Assembly: GCF_018882205.1 (NCBI RefSeq)
Contig: NZ_JACVOU010000005.1
Coordinates: forward strand, 1 to 64,000
DNA: 64,000 nucleotides
Source of the DNA: Polynucleobacter bastaniensis
GTDB taxonomy: Bacteria > Pseudomonadota > Gammaproteobacteria > Burkholderiales > Burkholderiaceae
Reading direction: 5' to 3'
Part shown: in pieces, positions 33,690-44,154 of the stretch
Numbering within the stretch: position 1 is the stretch's first letter
Layout: each line of letters opens with the position of its first letter
Program-made: the position numbers and the translations under genes
Notes under the pieces: model-generated
Databases searched by the model: none
What the model saw: only the letters and a program-made list of their open reading frames with translations
Told to the model about the DNA's origin: nothing

Positions 33690-34403
33690 TTAGGTCTGGG
33701 TCGGCATCTTGGTAATTCGATAACCGCTTCCACGAACCGTCTCTATGAAGCGATCAGAGTCCGAAGGAGATAGAGCTGCCCTTAACCTCTTGATATGAAC
33801 ATCGACCGTCCGCTCCTCGATATAGACCTCATTCCCCCAAACCTTATCGAGCAAATTTGCCCGAGAGTGAACCCTTTCAGGATTACTCATCAAAAACTGT
33901 AATAATCGATATTCGGTGGGACCCAAGGGAATAGATTGAGGCTCCATATTGGGCCAAACAGCCGTCACACGATGAGATAGGGGATCCATTCTCAATGGGC
34001 CCACAGCTAAGGGTCCAGCATCTTCTAATGGGGTTTGGCGACGTAAAAGTGCCTTTACGCGTGCGACCAACTCTTTAGGCGAAAAAGGCTTAGTAACGTA
34101 ATCATCGGCACCAGAGTCTAAGCCGAGGACCTTATCGGACTCATCGCTCTTGGCTGTCAACATCAAGATAGGTAAAGAGCGAGTACGCTCATTTGATCTT
34201 AGCTCTTTAGCAAATTGAACACCTGATTTACCAGGGAGCATCCAGTCTAAGATCAAAAGAGAGGGCAGCTGATCTCGCATCATATTCATAGCGAGATCAG
34301 TCTGAAGAGCCCTCTCCACTTCATAGCCAGCATGAGTCAGGTTGATTGCAATGAGTTCAGCAATCGAAGGCTCATCCTCAACAACTAATATTCGGTGAGT
34401 CAT
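33690..34403 (-). CDS. phoB: Phosphate-regulon response regulator PhoB
   Basis: A 237-residue OmpR-type regulator. The receiver domain has the acidic pair in VVEDEPS, phospho-acceptor D53 (ILDWMLPG) and K in YVTKPFSP. The C-terminal winged helix (~135-230) has the recognition region VYIEERTVDVHIKRLRAAL and RGSGYRI. It should bind the Pho boxes described in this window. It lies 21 bases after phoU. Confidence 0.96.
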   Translation of the reverse strand: MTHRILVVEDEPSIAELIAINLTHAGYEVERALQTDLAMNMMRDQLPSLLILDWMLPGKSGVQFAKELRSNERTRSLPILMLTAKSDESDKVLGLDSGADDYVTKPFSPKELVARVKALLRRQTPLEDAGPLAVGPLRMDPLSHRVTAVWPNMEPQSIPLGPTEYRLLQFLMSNPERVHSRANLLDKVWGNEVYIEERTVDVHIKRLRAALSPSDSDRFIETVRGSGYRITKMPTQT

Positions 34404-34424
34404 CTGGGGTTCCGCTTAGATGAG

Positions 34425-35132
34425 TTACGGTTTATTTGCCTCGCGGACTAAATCCTCGTGAGGGATATGGCGAACATCAGAGCCTTTGGCAATGTAAATA
34501 ACGAATTCAGCAATGTTTTTTGAATGGTCACCAATACGCTCAATTGCCTTAGCAATAGTCAACATATCCAAACCTGTTGAAATCGTATGTGGATCTTCCA
34601 TCATGTAGGAAATCAGCTTGCGAACAAAGCCCCTGAACTCTTCATCAATTTGGCGATCTTCCTCCACCACTTCTGCAGCAGCAACGGTATCTAACCTTGC
34701 AAAAGCATCCAAACTACGGCGCAAGAGAGAGATTGCCATTTGTCCAGATAAACGAATTTCAGCAACGTTAATGTTGTGAATAGCTCCCGACTCAATTAAG
34801 CGCTTGGTTCTTTTAGCAACGCGCTCAGCTTCATCGCCAGCACGTTCTAAATTGGTGATTGCTTTCGATACAGCCATGACGAGACGAAGATCTCGCGCAG
34901 TAGGCTGACGACGAGCAATAAGTTCAGTGCAAGCTAAGTCAATCTGAATCTCGAGATCATTCACGAGCTTTTCGTTCTGGATAACCACGTCACAGGTATC
35001 AATATCCATTTGCGTGAAAGCGCGCATTGCCGTTGAAATCTGAGACTCAACGAGTCCACCCATTTCTAATAAACGGCTAGAAAGTGAATTTAAATCTGCG
35101 TCAAACTGTGACGAAAGGTGTTTATCAGGCAT
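34425..35132 (-). CDS. phoU: Phosphate signalling regulator PhoU
   Basis: A 235-residue helical protein with the two three-helix PhoU repeats. Each repeat has a metal-binding E/DxxxD-type segment (ITNLERAGDEAERVAKR and IAKAIERIGDHSKNIAEFV). It links Pst transport to PhoR and keeps PhoR inactive when phosphate is plentiful. The start at 35132 (MPDKHL) is chosen because GGAG lies 6 bases before it; upstream in-frame TTG and ATG codons add four residues at most. Confidence 0.95.
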   Translation of the reverse strand: MPDKHLSSQFDADLNSLSSRLLEMGGLVESQISTAMRAFTQMDIDTCDVVIQNEKLVNDLEIQIDLACTELIARRQPTARDLRLVMAVSKAITNLERAGDEAERVAKRTKRLIESGAIHNINVAEIRLSGQMAISLLRRSLDAFARLDTVAAAEVVEEDRQIDEEFRGFVRKLISYMMEDPHTISTGLDMLTIAKAIERIGDHSKNIAEFVIYIAKGSDVRHIPHEDLVREANKP

Positions 35133-35144
35133 GTGCATCTCCAA

Positions 35145-35936
35145 TTAACCGAAACGGCCAGTAATGTAATCTTCTGTTTCTTTACGCTTAGGCTTGATGA
35201 AGATTTCATCAGTCTTACCGTACTCAATCAAACTGCCAAGATACATATATGCAGTGTAATCTGATACGCGAGCGGCTTGTTGCATATTATGAGTAACAAT
35301 CGCAATGGTGTATTCATGCTTGAGCTCATTAATCAGCTCTTCAATCTTACCGGTAGAGATTGGATCCAAGGCAGAGGTTGGCTCATCAAGCAACATAACC
35401 GAAGGCTTAACAGCCACACCACGGGCAATACACAAACGCTGCTGTTGACCACCGGAAAGTGATAAACCGCTTTGGTTTAACTTGTCTTTTGCTTCATTCC
35501 ACAAAGCAGCTTTATTTAAGGCCCACTCTACACGCTCATCCATTTCGGAGCGGGAAAGTTTTTCATAAAGACGTACACCGAAAGCAATGTTTTCATAAAT
35601 AGACATTGGGAATGGCGTTGGCTTTTGAAAAACCATACCGATTCTTGAGCGCAGTAGATTCACATCTTGATCAGGAGTCAAGATATTCTGGCCATAGAAG
35701 TTAATCTCACCCTCGGCACGTTGGCCTGGATAAAGGCTATACATACGATTCAAGGTTCTGAGCAAAGTAGATTTGCCGCAACCGGAAGGACCAATAAAGG
35801 CGGTAACTTTACCCTCTTCAATGTCCAAGTTAATATTTTGCAAACCCTGAAAGGATCCGTAGAAAAAGTTTAGGTTACGCACTTCGATTGCATTCTTAAC
35901 CGCAGCTGGTGCGTTTTGGCTTGTCGTTTCGTTCAT
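35145..35936 (-). CDS. pstB: Phosphate ABC transporter ATP-binding protein PstB
   Basis: A 263-residue ATPase of the Pst importer. It has Walker [10 protein letters not shown], the Q-loop [13 protein letters not shown], signature LSGGQQQRL, Walker [13 protein letters not shown] and the switch His in VTHNMQQA. The frame opens at 35993, but ATG 35936 is preceded by AAGGAG and gives the usual length (E. coli 257), so it is preferred. The longer form would overlap the pstA stop by one base. Confidence 0.96.
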   Translation of the reverse strand: MNETTSQNAPAAVKNAIEVRNLNFFYGSFQGLQNINLDIEEGKVTAFIGPSGCGKSTLLRTLNRMYSLYPGQRAEGEINFYGQNILTPDQDVNLLRSRIGMVFQKPTPFPMSIYENIAFGVRLYEKLSRSEMDERVEWALNKAALWNEAKDKLNQSGLSLSGGQQQRLCIARGVAVKPSVMLLDEPTSALDPISTGKIEELINELKHEYTIAIVTHNMQQAARVSDYTAYMYLGSLIEYGKTDEIFIKPKRKETEDYITGRFG

Positions 35937-35992
35937 TACTGCTCCTTGACCATCGATCTTGTTTAAGTCAAACATTGTTTTCATATCACTCA

Positions 35993-36859
35993 TTATCCCT
36001 GGACCTTCTCGCGAAATAGCACTCGAGCTAGGATATTAAAGCCCAGTACAGCAAACGTAATTAGTAGTGCACCACCCCATGCAAGCTCTACCCAATTATC
36101 GTAGGGACTCATTGCAAACTGGAAGATCACTACCGGCAAATTCGCCATTGGTGCATTCATATTGGTCGAGAAGAACTGATTATTCAGCGCAGTAAACAAT
36201 AAAGGTGCTGTTTCACCACTCACCCGTGCTAAGGCCAATAAAATACCAGTCATCACACCGCTTTGCGCCGCTCTTAAAGAAATTTTAAAAGCCACTTTCC
36301 ATTTCGGTGTACCCAGAGCATAAGCAGCTTCACGCAAGCTGCCTGGAACTAGGCGCAACATATTCTCCGTAGTGCGAACAACAACTGGAACCGCAATTAA
36401 AGTCAAAGCAAGCGTACCAGCCCAACCTGAGAAGTGACGCACTTGGGCAACTACGAGCGCATACACAAATAAGCCGATCACAATAGATGGGGCAGATAAC
36501 ATAATGTCAGTAACAAAACGGGTTATCCCGGCCACCTTACTTCTATCCCCATATTCAGAAAGATATAAACCAGCCAGCACACCTATTGGCGTACTGATAA
36601 ATGTGCAACTGGCAACAATCATGAGACTTCCGAGAATCGCATTGGCCAAACCGCCACCTTCAGAACCCGGCGCTGGCGTGCTTTGCGTAAACAGAGAAAT
36701 ATCGAGGGCAGCAAAACCTTTGAACAGCAGCACACCCAAAATCCAGAATAAAAAGATCATGCCAATAGTCATGGCACCCATAGAAAGGGTTAGCCCGATC
36801 TTATTCGCACGTTTGCGTTTCGCAAAAAGGGAGAGATCAATATTGGAAAAATTACTCAT
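35993..36859 (-). CDS. pstA: Phosphate ABC transporter permease PstA
   Basis: A 288-residue inner-membrane permease with six helices and the EAA coupling loop ([26 protein letters not shown]). The start at 36859 (MSNFSNID) overlaps the pstC stop as ATGA; the open frame to 36901 would overlap further and is unlikely. It pairs with PstC to form the phosphate channel. Confidence 0.95.
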   Translation of the reverse strand: MSNFSNIDLSLFAKRKRANKIGLTLSMGAMTIGMIFLFWILGVLLFKGFAALDISLFTQSTPAPGSEGGGLANAILGSLMIVASCTFISTPIGVLAGLYLSEYGDRSKVAGITRFVTDIMLSAPSIVIGLFVYALVVAQVRHFSGWAGTLALTLIAVPVVVRTTENMLRLVPGSLREAAYALGTPKWKVAFKISLRAAQSGVMTGILLALARVSGETAPLLFTALNNQFFSTNMNAPMANLPVVIFQFAMSPYDNWVELAWGGALLITFAVLGFNILARVLFREKVQG

Positions 36860-37845
36860 GTTTTTAAACCCTGCTTCTTCTCCATACTGTTGAGCATCCA
36901 CTTAGCCAATGCCAACACAATAAAGGTGATGATGAAAAGCGCCAAACCTAAGGCGAATAAGGAAGATAAATGATTGCCCGCTTCAGCCTCGCCAAACTCA
37001 TTAGCAAGTGTGGAGGCAATGGAAGTACCTGGCGAAAATAAGGATGGCGATAAACGGTGTGCATTACCGATCACAAAGGTTACAGCCATGGTTTCACCAA
37101 GCGCCCTACCTAGACCCAACATCACTCCACCGATCACACCCGCTTTGGTATAAGGCAGCACGACATTCTTGACCACCTCCCAAGTAGTACAACCAATTCC
37201 ATAGGCAGACTCTTTTAATACTGGCGGAACAATTTCAAATACATCGCGCATGACAGAAGCAATAAACGGCAAAATCATCATTGCTAAAATTAAGCCGGCA
37301 CTCAGAATGCCAATGCCATTAAATGCACCTGAAAATAGAATACCCAAACCAGGAATCTGACCCAAGGTTCCGCCCAAGGCTGGCTGGACATATTCAGCGA
37401 ATAAGGGTGCAAAAATAAACAACCCAAACATACCGTAAATAATGGAAGGTACAGCTGCCAGCAACTCCACCGCAGTTCCTAAGGGTCGACGGAGAGAGCT
37501 TGGACATAATTCGGTTAGGAAAACCGCAATACCAAAGCTCAGAGGAACGGCAATCAATAAAGCAATGATAGACGTGGCTAAGGTGCCATAGATCGCAATT
37601 AGACCGCCAAACTTACCCTGGACGACATCCCATTCTTCGCTAAAGAAAAAACCGATGCCGAAGGTACTCAAAGCGGGCCAAGCGTTAGTGATTAGCGAAA
37701 TAATAATACCGAGCAAGGTGATTAAGACAGTCAAAGCAAAGAATTGAGTAATTCCATGAAAAAGGAAATCCTGAATACGCTGTACCTTAGCAATGCTAAG
37801 CGCCTGTGGCGTCGGAGCTGAGTGAGACTGGGTCGATTCAATCAT
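36856..37845 (-). CDS. pstC: Phosphate ABC transporter permease PstC
   Basis: A 329-residue permease. An N-terminal helix, [16 protein letters not shown] and the EAA loop ([26 protein letters not shown]) identify it. It lies 86 bases after pstS, with a stable stem-loop in between, and is coupled to pstA by a 4-base overlap. Confidence 0.95.
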   Translation of the reverse strand: MIESTQSHSAPTPQALSIAKVQRIQDFLFHGITQFFALTVLITLLGIIISLITNAWPALSTFGIGFFFSEEWDVVQGKFGGLIAIYGTLATSIIALLIAVPLSFGIAVFLTELCPSSLRRPLGTAVELLAAVPSIIYGMFGLFIFAPLFAEYVQPALGGTLGQIPGLGILFSGAFNGIGILSAGLILAMMILPFIASVMRDVFEIVPPVLKESAYGIGCTTWEVVKNVVLPYTKAGVIGGVMLGLGRALGETMAVTFVIGNAHRLSPSLFSPGTSIASTLANEFGEAEAGNHLSSLFALGLALFIITFIVLALAKWMLNSMEKKQGLKT

Positions 37846-37869
37846 GATTATGCTTATTTAAATATTGAA

Positions 37870-37894
37870 ACAGCCCCACTTTAGATGGGGCTGT
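37870..37894 (-). terminator. Stem-loop between pstS and pstC (partial terminator/processing site)
   Basis: ACAGCCCCA and TGGGGCTGT form a 9-bp stem with a 7-base loop. On the minus strand it is followed by TTCAATATTT, a broken T-tract. Such a hairpin would let more pstS than pstCAB message accumulate, matching the need for excess binding protein. Confidence 0.7.
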
Positions 37895-37931
37895 TATTTA
37901 GTAATGATTAAGAAATCTTAATCATCCAACC

Positions 37932-38954
37932 TTACTTAGTAACAACCTTAGAAAATACGTTCTTACGAATGAAATCAGTTGTTACGTCAGGCATTGGAAC
38001 GTAATCCAACTCTAAGGCCATGTTCTTACCTTCTTTAAATCCAAAGTCAAAGAACTTCATTACTTCGGCAGCATTCGCCTTGTTGTCTGGGTTCTTGTAC
38101 AAGAGAATGAAGGATGCACCAGTGATTGGCCATGACTTAGCACCAGAAGCATTGGTAATAAATGTACCCATGCCTGGAATCTTTGCCCAATCTGTACCAG
38201 CAGCAGCAGCTGCAAAAGTTACATCATCAGGCTGAACATAATTACCATCTTTGTTCTTCAAAGCGATGTGAGTCATTTTGTTTTTCTTGGCATAGGCATA
38301 CTCAACGTAACCAACTGAGTTCTTCACGCGAGAAACGTTAGCTGCTACACCCTCATTGCCTTTACCACCAACAGATGAAGCGGCTGGCCATTTAACGGAA
38401 GCGCCTGCACCAACAGCATCTTTCCAGAGGGTGCTAGTTTTAGCTAAGTAGTCAGTAAAAATCGCTGTTGTACCAGAACCGTCAGCACGGTGAACAACGG
38501 TGATTGGGCCAGAAGGGATTTTTACACCAGGGTTCATCAAAGCAATACGCTTATCACCCCAATCAGAAATAACACCTTGGAAAATATCAGCCAAGGTTGG
38601 ACCATCCAACTTCATCTCTCCAGGCTTTACACCATCCACGTTCATCACTGGCACTACACCGCCGATGATGGCTGGAAACTGAACCATGCCATCTTTTTCT
38701 AATTCATCAAATTTAACTGGATTATCAGTTGCACCGAAATCAACGGTCTTTGCTTTGATCTGCTTGATACCACCGGAAGAACCGATAGATTGGTAGTTCA
38801 GGTTAGAACCGGTTTTTGCTTTATAGGCTTCAGCCCATTTAGCGTAAATTGGGTATGGAAATGTTGCGCCAGCACCAGTCATGTCGGCTGCGAATGCAGC
38901 CGGGGCAAATGAAATCGCGCTAATAAGCAACGCTTTTTTCAAAAATGAGTTCAT
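37932..38954 (-). CDS. pstS: Phosphate-binding periplasmic protein PstS
   Basis: A 340-residue substrate-binding protein. Signal peptide ALLISAISFAPAAFA, then DMTGAGATFPYPIYAKWAEAY with the phosphate-binding loops (GATFPYP, SIGSSGG, ATDNPV, HRADGSGTTAIF). It delivers phosphate to PstCAB and is the first gene of the operon, with a Pho box 61-78 bases upstream. Confidence 0.97.
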   Translation of the reverse strand: MNSFLKKALLISAISFAPAAFAADMTGAGATFPYPIYAKWAEAYKAKTGSNLNYQSIGSSGGIKQIKAKTVDFGATDNPVKFDELEKDGMVQFPAIIGGVVPVMNVDGVKPGEMKLDGPTLADIFQGVISDWGDKRIALMNPGVKIPSGPITVVHRADGSGTTAIFTDYLAKTSTLWKDAVGAGASVKWPAASSVGGKGNEGVAANVSRVKNSVGYVEYAYAKKNKMTHIALKNKDGNYVQPDDVTFAAAAAGTDWAKIPGMGTFITNASGAKSWPITGASFILLYKNPDNKANAAEVMKFFDFGFKEGKNMALELDYVPMPDVTTDFIRKNVFSKVVTK

Positions 38955-39014
38955 GTGAATCGTTCCTCAGATAAATTACGCAACATTGCGGTATGAGGAC
39001 GATACGATGTATGT

Positions 39015-39032
39015 ATGACTCTTTTATGACAA
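39015..39032 (-). promoter_or_regulatory. Pho box upstream of pstS
   Basis: The minus strand reads TTGTCAT AAAA GAGTCAT, half-sites 6/7 and 5/7 with a 4-base spacer. TATCGT about 10 bases further on could be the -10. Confidence 0.78.
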
Positions 39033-39069
39033 GTATCTAAATCGATATTAATACAATAAAATCAATAAC

Positions 39070-40413
39070 TTATGATTTTGGTACTAGATCGGCAATACTT
39101 TTAGCCGCGCTCGTGGCCACATTATTGTCCTGAGCTTCAACCATGACCCGCAGGACCGGTTCTGTGCCGGAAGCGCGGATAAGCACCCTACCCGTACCTT
39201 GGAGATCGCTTTCGACTTGGCTTATCTGGGATTTGAGGGCGGTATCGGACTTCCAGTCATATCCGGACTTGAATTTGATATTGAGGAGTACTTGAGGGAA
39301 GAGTTTTACAGAGTCTAAGAACTGGACCAAGCCTTTTTTAGCCTGACTCATCGCTGCCAGCACCTGCAATGCGGCAATAATGCCATCACCGGTTGAGTGT
39401 TGATCTAAGCAAAGCAGATGACCTGAACCTTCACCACCAATAATCCAACCTTGTTGTTTGAGTAACTCCAAGACATAACGATCACCAACATTAGCGCGCT
39501 CAAAACCAATTCCTAAACCTTTAATGGCATTCTCTACTGCTAAGTTCGTCATCAAGGTGCCAACTACTCCACCAATGTCTTGGCCGCGATCAATCCGGTC
39601 TTTTGCCAGAACGTATAAAAGTTCATCGCCATTAAATAATCGGCCAGAGGCATCGACCATTTGCAAGCGATCGGCATCACCATCTAATGCAATACCGAGA
39701 TCTGCGTTAGTTTCTTTTACCTTCGCAATTAATGCGGCTGGGGCTGTTGCGCCAAAGCCATCATTAATGTTGCGACCATCCGGATTTACTCCAATCGAAA
39801 TGACTTCTGCACCTAACTCATGAAAGACATGAGGGGCGATATGGTACGCAGCACCATGTGCACAATCTACAACCAACTTCATTCCCTTAAGATTGAGCTC
39901 TCCAGGAAAAGTCGATTTACAGAACTCAATATAACGACCGGTAGCATCATCAATACGAAATGCTTTACCTAATTCTTTTGAGCTGACACAGCCCATCGGT
40001 TTAGTAAGCTCAGCTTCAATAGCCAATTCAAACTCATCACTTAACTTGCCACCTTCTGCAGAGAAGAATTTGATACCGTTATCTTGATAAGGATTGTGTG
40101 AAGCAGAAATGACTACACCTGCAGATAAACGCAATGCTTTAGTAAGGTAAGCAACCCCAGGGGTTGGCATTGGGCCACATAGCATGACATCAACACCAGC
40201 AGCAGCAAAACCCGCTTCTAAAGCCGCCTCTAATAAGTAACCTGATACACGGGTATCTTTACCAATCAGAATCTTGCAACGCTCTCCAGGCTTTGCCTGG
40301 CTACTCAGCACTATGCCTGCAGCATAGCCAAGGCGAGTAATGAACTCCGGAACAATCGGAAATTGCCCTACTTCACCGCGAATGCCGTCAGTGCCAAAGT
40401 ATTGTTTTTTCAT
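39070..40413 (-). CDS. glmM: Phosphoglucosamine mutase
   Basis: A 447-residue enzyme that interconverts glucosamine-6-phosphate and glucosamine-1-phosphate for peptidoglycan and LPS. It shows the N-terminal FGTDGIRG, active-site serine loop [19 protein letters not shown] (phosphoserine near 105), metal loop [17 protein letters not shown] and the phosphate-binding [14 protein letters not shown]. It follows folP after 52 bases, as is usual in proteobacteria. Confidence 0.97.
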   Translation of the reverse strand: MKKQYFGTDGIRGEVGQFPIVPEFITRLGYAAGIVLSSQAKPGERCKILIGKDTRVSGYLLEAALEAGFAAAGVDVMLCGPMPTPGVAYLTKALRLSAGVVISASHNPYQDNGIKFFSAEGGKLSDEFELAIEAELTKPMGCVSSKELGKAFRIDDATGRYIEFCKSTFPGELNLKGMKLVVDCAHGAAYHIAPHVFHELGAEVISIGVNPDGRNINDGFGATAPAALIAKVKETNADLGIALDGDADRLQMVDASGRLFNGDELLYVLAKDRIDRGQDIGGVVGTLMTNLAVENAIKGLGIGFERANVGDRYVLELLKQQGWIIGGEGSGHLLCLDQHSTGDGIIAALQVLAAMSQAKKGLVQFLDSVKLFPQVLLNIKFKSGYDWKSDTALKSQISQVESDLQGTGRVLIRASGTEPVLRVMVEAQDNNVATSAAKSIADLVPKS

Positions 40414-40465
40414 GGGCTTAATTATAAAACTTGTGACCTTTTATCTGGCAAGGTTTATCAAGTAG

Positions 40466-41338
40466 CTAGCCTTGAATAGCTTCCCAGAGCTTCAAGGAGT
40501 CGACAGTCTCCTGAACGTCATGGACGCGAATGATACGAGCCGCTCGATCGGCAGCCAGAATGGCGGCTGCCACACTAGGCGCTACGCGGTCATTAGTGTC
40601 GCGACCGGTTAATTTACCCAGCATCGATTTACGTGACATCCCTGCCAGCACCGCATAACCTAACTGTGAGAATTGATCAAAATGGGCCAACATCTTAAGG
40701 TTGTGCTCTAGGCTTTTACCAAAGCCAAAACCAGGGTCAATGGCGATTCGGTTTTGAGCGACGCCCTTCTCTTGTAGTAATTGTGAGCGCTCTTGCAAAA
40801 ACTGTTTTACTTCTTCGATGACGTCTTGATAATCAGGATCAAATTGCATAGTTTGTGGATCGCGCTGCATATGCATGAGGATAAGACCGCACTGCTTATT
40901 TGGATTGAGCTGATCACTCTCGATGATGACCTCTACCGCACCCTCTTGTCGCAATGCCCAGATGTCATTGACGCAATCGACTCCAATACTAAGAGCTTGG
41001 CGCATGGTCTCGGCTTTATAGGTATCAATTGATAATGCGACACCACAATCTTTTAAAGCTTCTATGACTGGTAAGACGCGATCTAATTCTTCTTGAAGGG
41101 AGACGGGTTCAGCACCAGGGCGAGTCGACTCACCACCGATATCAATGAGGTCTGCACCATCGGCGATCATGCGCTCTGCTCGAGCAATAGCATCACTTGG
41201 GGTTCTAAACTTGCCGCCATCCGAAAAGGAATCTGGCGTGGCATTCAGAATGCCCATCACTAACGGGCGCTGACGTTTGCTAAAGTCAAAAAGAAAACGC
41301 CCGCAACACCATGTTGCGGGCAGAGTTTGCTTACTCAC
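40466..41338 (-). CDS. folP: Dihydropteroate synthase
   Basis: A 290-residue TIM-barrel enzyme joining p-aminobenzoate to dihydropterin diphosphate for folate. Motifs: VMGILNATPDSFSDGGKF, DLIDIGGESTRPGA, CGVALSIDTYK, IDPGFGFGKSLEHN, AGMSRKSMLG and the C-terminal RIIRVHDV. The open frame extends upstream inside ftsH, but homologues begin near CGRF. The GTG at 41338 (MSKQTLPATWCCGRF), 4 bases after the ftsH stop, is the most sensible start. Its first codons contain a terminator-like hairpin. Confidence 0.93.
   Translation of the reverse strand: MSKQTLPATWCCGRFLFDFSKRQRPLVMGILNATPDSFSDGGKFRTPSDAIARAERMIADGADLIDIGGESTRPGAEPVSLQEELDRVLPVIEALKDCGVALSIDTYKAETMRQALSIGVDCVNDIWALRQEGAVEVIIESDQLNPNKQCGLILMHMQRDPQTMQFDPDYQDVIEEVKQFLQERSQLLQEKGVAQNRIAIDPGFGFGKSLEHNLKMLAHFDQFSQLGYAVLAGMSRKSMLGKLTGRDTNDRVAPSVAAAILAADRAARIIRVHDVQETVDSLKLWEAIQG
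41281..41321 (-). terminator. Intrinsic terminator of ftsH lying inside the start of folP
   Basis: On the minus strand GCCCGCAACA and TGTTGCGGGC form a perfect 10-bp stem with a 3-base loop (41299-41321), followed by GTTTTCTTTTTG. This is a textbook Rho-independent terminator. It falls 17 bases after the proposed folP start and so could attenuate folP-glmM transcription. Confidence 0.8.
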
Positions 41339-41342
41339 CTTG

Positions 41343-43220
41343 CTAAGCAGTTGCTGGGGCAGCCCCGGCAGCAGGACCCGGCGTACCAGCAGAGTTACCA
41401 AACTGAGTTGCTGGTGGTGGCTTCGGAGCGCGTGGTGGGCGACCTTCCATGATGTCGGTAATCTGCTCAGCATCAATGGTTTCCCATTCAAGCAAAGCAG
41501 CAACCATCGCTTCAACCTTGTCACGGTTTTGCTCGAGGATTGATCTTGCCAATGCGTACTGGCTATCCACCAAGGCACGAATCTCTGCATCCACCTTTTG
41601 CTGAGTCAACTCTGAAACTGTCTTCGAGCTATTGCGCCCAAAAATACTTTCAGACTCGGTATCGACATAGACCATCGTACCCAGGCTATCACTCATGCCA
41701 TAACGGGTGACCATATCACGTGCCATTTTGGTAGCACGCTCAAAGTCATTTGAGGCGCCAGTGCTCATTGAATGCAAGAACACTTCTTCAGCAGCACGGC
41801 CACCAAACAAAATAGCTAACTCTTCCAACATGCGATCTTTGTATAGGTTCACACGATCAAACTCAGGCAACTGCCATGTCACACCTAAAGCCATGCCGCG
41901 CGGCATGATGGTGACCTTATGGACCGGATCTGCCTTAGGCAAGACCTTGGCAACTACCGCATGTCCAGACTCGTGATACGCCGTGTTGCGACGCTCTTCT
42001 TCACGCATCACTGCAGACTTGCGCTCAGGACCCATATAAATCTTGTCTTTTGCATCTTCAAAGTCTTTCATATCAACGGCACGCTTATTGCGACGTGCTG
42101 CAAATAATGCAGACTCATTAACCAAGTTAGCTAAATCTGCGCCCGAGAAACCAGGGGTGCCGCGTGCCAATACCGCTGCATCCACATCGGGATCAATGGG
42201 AACTTTGCGCATATGCACTTGCAAGATTTGCTCACGACCACGAATATCTGGCAAACCAACGTGTACCTGACGATCAAAACGTCCTGGACGCAACAAGGCC
42301 TTATCCAATACATCGGAACGGTTAGTAGCTGCAACCACGATGACGCCGCTATTGCTTTCAAAACCATCCATCTCAACTAACATTTGGTTGAGAGTTTGTT
42401 CACGCTCATCATTGCCGCCGCCCATACCGGCACCACGATGACGACCAACCGCATCGATCTCATCAATGAAGATGATGCAAGGAGAATTTTTCTTGGCGTT
42501 CTCAAACATGTCACGCACGCGTGAGGCGCCAACACCAACAAACATTTCTACAAAGTCTGAACCAGAGATGGAGAAGAACGGCACTTTTGCTTCACCTGCA
42601 ATCGCACGCGCCAACAAGGTCTTACCAGTACCCGGAGGGCCAACAAGTAATACGCCATGCGGAATGCGACCACCAAGCTTTTGAAACTTTTGCGGATCTT
42701 TAAGGAAGTCGACGATCTCGAACACTTCTTCTTTTGCTTCATCGCAACCAGCGACATCAGCAAAAGTAACCGTATTGCTATTCTCATCAATCAAGCGTGC
42801 TTTGGATTTGCCGAAGGAGAATGCACCACCCTTACCGCCACCTTGCATCTGACGCATCATGAAGAACCAGAAACCAATAATCAATAAAGTAGGTCCGAGG
42901 TAATACAAAGCAGAAACCAACATATTCGGTTCGTCATCTGCTTTACCAGTCACCTGAACACCAAACTTCATCAAGTCGCCAACCATCCAAATATCCCCTG
43001 GGGAAATGATTGAATATTTGTTGCCGTCGTTTGGAGTCACTTGCAATGTGCGACCTTGCACGTCCACTCGCTTGACTTTGCCTGCCTTGGCATCGTCCAT
43101 GAATTGAGAATACGTGACTTGATTCTGGTCCTTTGGCTTGTCGAACTGTTTAAAAACAGTAAACAAGACTAAACCCACAATGAGCCACACGCCGATTTTT
43201 TGCAACATATTGCTATTCAA
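41343..43220 (-). CDS. ftsH: ATP-dependent zinc metalloprotease FtsH
   Basis: A 625-residue membrane AAA+ protease that degrades misfolded membrane proteins and regulators such as LpxC. Two N-terminal helices (~7-22 and ~105-125) flank a periplasmic domain. The AAA module has GPPGTGKT, Walker [14 protein letters not shown] and the SRH region [21 protein letters not shown]; the protease has HESGHA. The C-terminus is a Pro/Ala-rich tail. It lies between rlmE and folP as in other betaproteobacteria. Confidence 0.97.
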   Translation of the reverse strand: MNSNMLQKIGVWLIVGLVLFTVFKQFDKPKDQNQVTYSQFMDDAKAGKVKRVDVQGRTLQVTPNDGNKYSIISPGDIWMVGDLMKFGVQVTGKADDEPNMLVSALYYLGPTLLIIGFWFFMMRQMQGGGKGGAFSFGKSKARLIDENSNTVTFADVAGCDEAKEEVFEIVDFLKDPQKFQKLGGRIPHGVLLVGPPGTGKTLLARAIAGEAKVPFFSISGSDFVEMFVGVGASRVRDMFENAKKNSPCIIFIDEIDAVGRHRGAGMGGGNDEREQTLNQMLVEMDGFESNSGVIVVAATNRSDVLDKALLRPGRFDRQVHVGLPDIRGREQILQVHMRKVPIDPDVDAAVLARGTPGFSGADLANLVNESALFAARRNKRAVDMKDFEDAKDKIYMGPERKSAVMREEERRNTAYHESGHAVVAKVLPKADPVHKVTIMPRGMALGVTWQLPEFDRVNLYKDRMLEELAILFGGRAAEEVFLHSMSTGASNDFERATKMARDMVTRYGMSDSLGTMVYVDTESESIFGRNSSKTVSELTQQKVDAEIRALVDSQYALARSILEQNRDKVEAMVAALLEWETIDAEQITDIMEGRPPRAPKPPPATQFGNSAGTPGPAAGAAPATA

Positions 43221-43328
43221 AAGGAGACCTTTGCCGGATTAATCCGGGAGTTAAAGCGGATTGCTATACCTAAGTATTTGATTCTACTACTAGGCTTTTT
43301 CAATAGCGAAGAGCTAATTTATTTTATA

Positions 43329-43349
43329 AACCCCTTCTTTTGGGGGGTT
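43329..43349 (-). terminator. Hairpin at the rlmE stop codon
   Basis: On the minus strand AACCCC pairs with GGGGTT around an A-rich loop, followed by TATAAAATAAATT. It overlaps the rlmE stop. The T-run is imperfect, so it may terminate only part of the transcripts before ftsH. Confidence 0.5.
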
Positions 43350-44022
43350 ATTTGAGTGATTTAAGGTCTCGGCCGAGCAAAAAGATTTCTGAAGACTTGG
43401 CTCTAGAGGCTTTTGGCTTTCTGGAAGCTACTGTTTTAAAGACCTTTTTAAAGGATTCGACGATCTGACTATAGCCGCTGCCGTTAAAGCACTTAATCAA
43501 TAGAGCCCCATCAGACTTGAGGTGCTGAACCGAAAAATCCAAGGCAATTTCGGCCAAAAAGGCCATTCGGGCAGCATCTGCAACCCCTACTCCGGATAAA
43601 TTAGGGGCCATATCGGACATCACAAAGTCGACTTTTCCATCTGCATTCGCGGGTAAAAGCGCCTCTAGCGCCTTTAAACCCTCATCCTCACGAAAATCTC
43701 CCTGAATAAAGGAAACGTCCGCAATATCCTCCATCGGCAGAATATCGATCGCAATAATGATTCCGTCCGGCTTGCCAGATTCAATATTGGGGTTATTTTT
43801 ACCAAGTTCAGTCAAGCGATTACGAGCGTACTGAGACCAGCTCCCGGGAGCGCTCCCGAGATCCACAATGGTCATACCCGCCTTGATGAGTCGGTCCTGC
43901 TCATCTATTTCGCTCAACTTATAGACTGCTCGTGCGCGATAACCTTCTTTTTGGGCCATCTTCACATACGGATCATTGAGGTGATCCTGCAACCAACTTT
44001 TATTAAATTTATTCTTTGCCAC
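43348..44022 (-). CDS. rlmE: 23S rRNA 2'-O-ribose U2552 methyltransferase
   Basis: A 224-residue RrmJ/FtsJ methyltransferase. It has the substrate-binding [32 protein letters not shown] motif [13 protein letters not shown], and the catalytic K-D-K-E set: K in [10 protein letters not shown] in [11 protein letters not shown] in [10 protein letters not shown] and a late E in SSEIF. It is divergent from yhbY and 127 bases upstream of ftsH in the same direction, the common proteobacterial order. Confidence 0.96.
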   Translation of the reverse strand: MAKNKFNKSWLQDHLNDPYVKMAQKEGYRARAVYKLSEIDEQDRLIKAGMTIVDLGSAPGSWSQYARNRLTELGKNNPNIESGKPDGIIIAIDILPMEDIADVSFIQGDFREDEGLKALEALLPANADGKVDFVMSDMAPNLSGVGVADAARMAFLAEIALDFSVQHLKSDGALLIKCFNGSGYSQIVESFKKVFKTVASRKPKASRAKSSEIFLLGRDLKSLK

Positions 44023-44154
44023 AACTTACCCACTTTCGTCGTCTATTTTCCTTGTTTATGCTGTACAAGGCAAAAAGAATCGACTGGAAACATCTTGATA
44101 TTGACTCATACAAGGCCGAAAGCCCTGTTTTACATGCCCTAATGCTCTATCATC

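Noticed and set aside
41339-41590. Long N-terminal extension of folP over ftsH
   Set aside because: The frame is open but lies wholly inside the ftsH 3' end, and homologues begin near CGRF.
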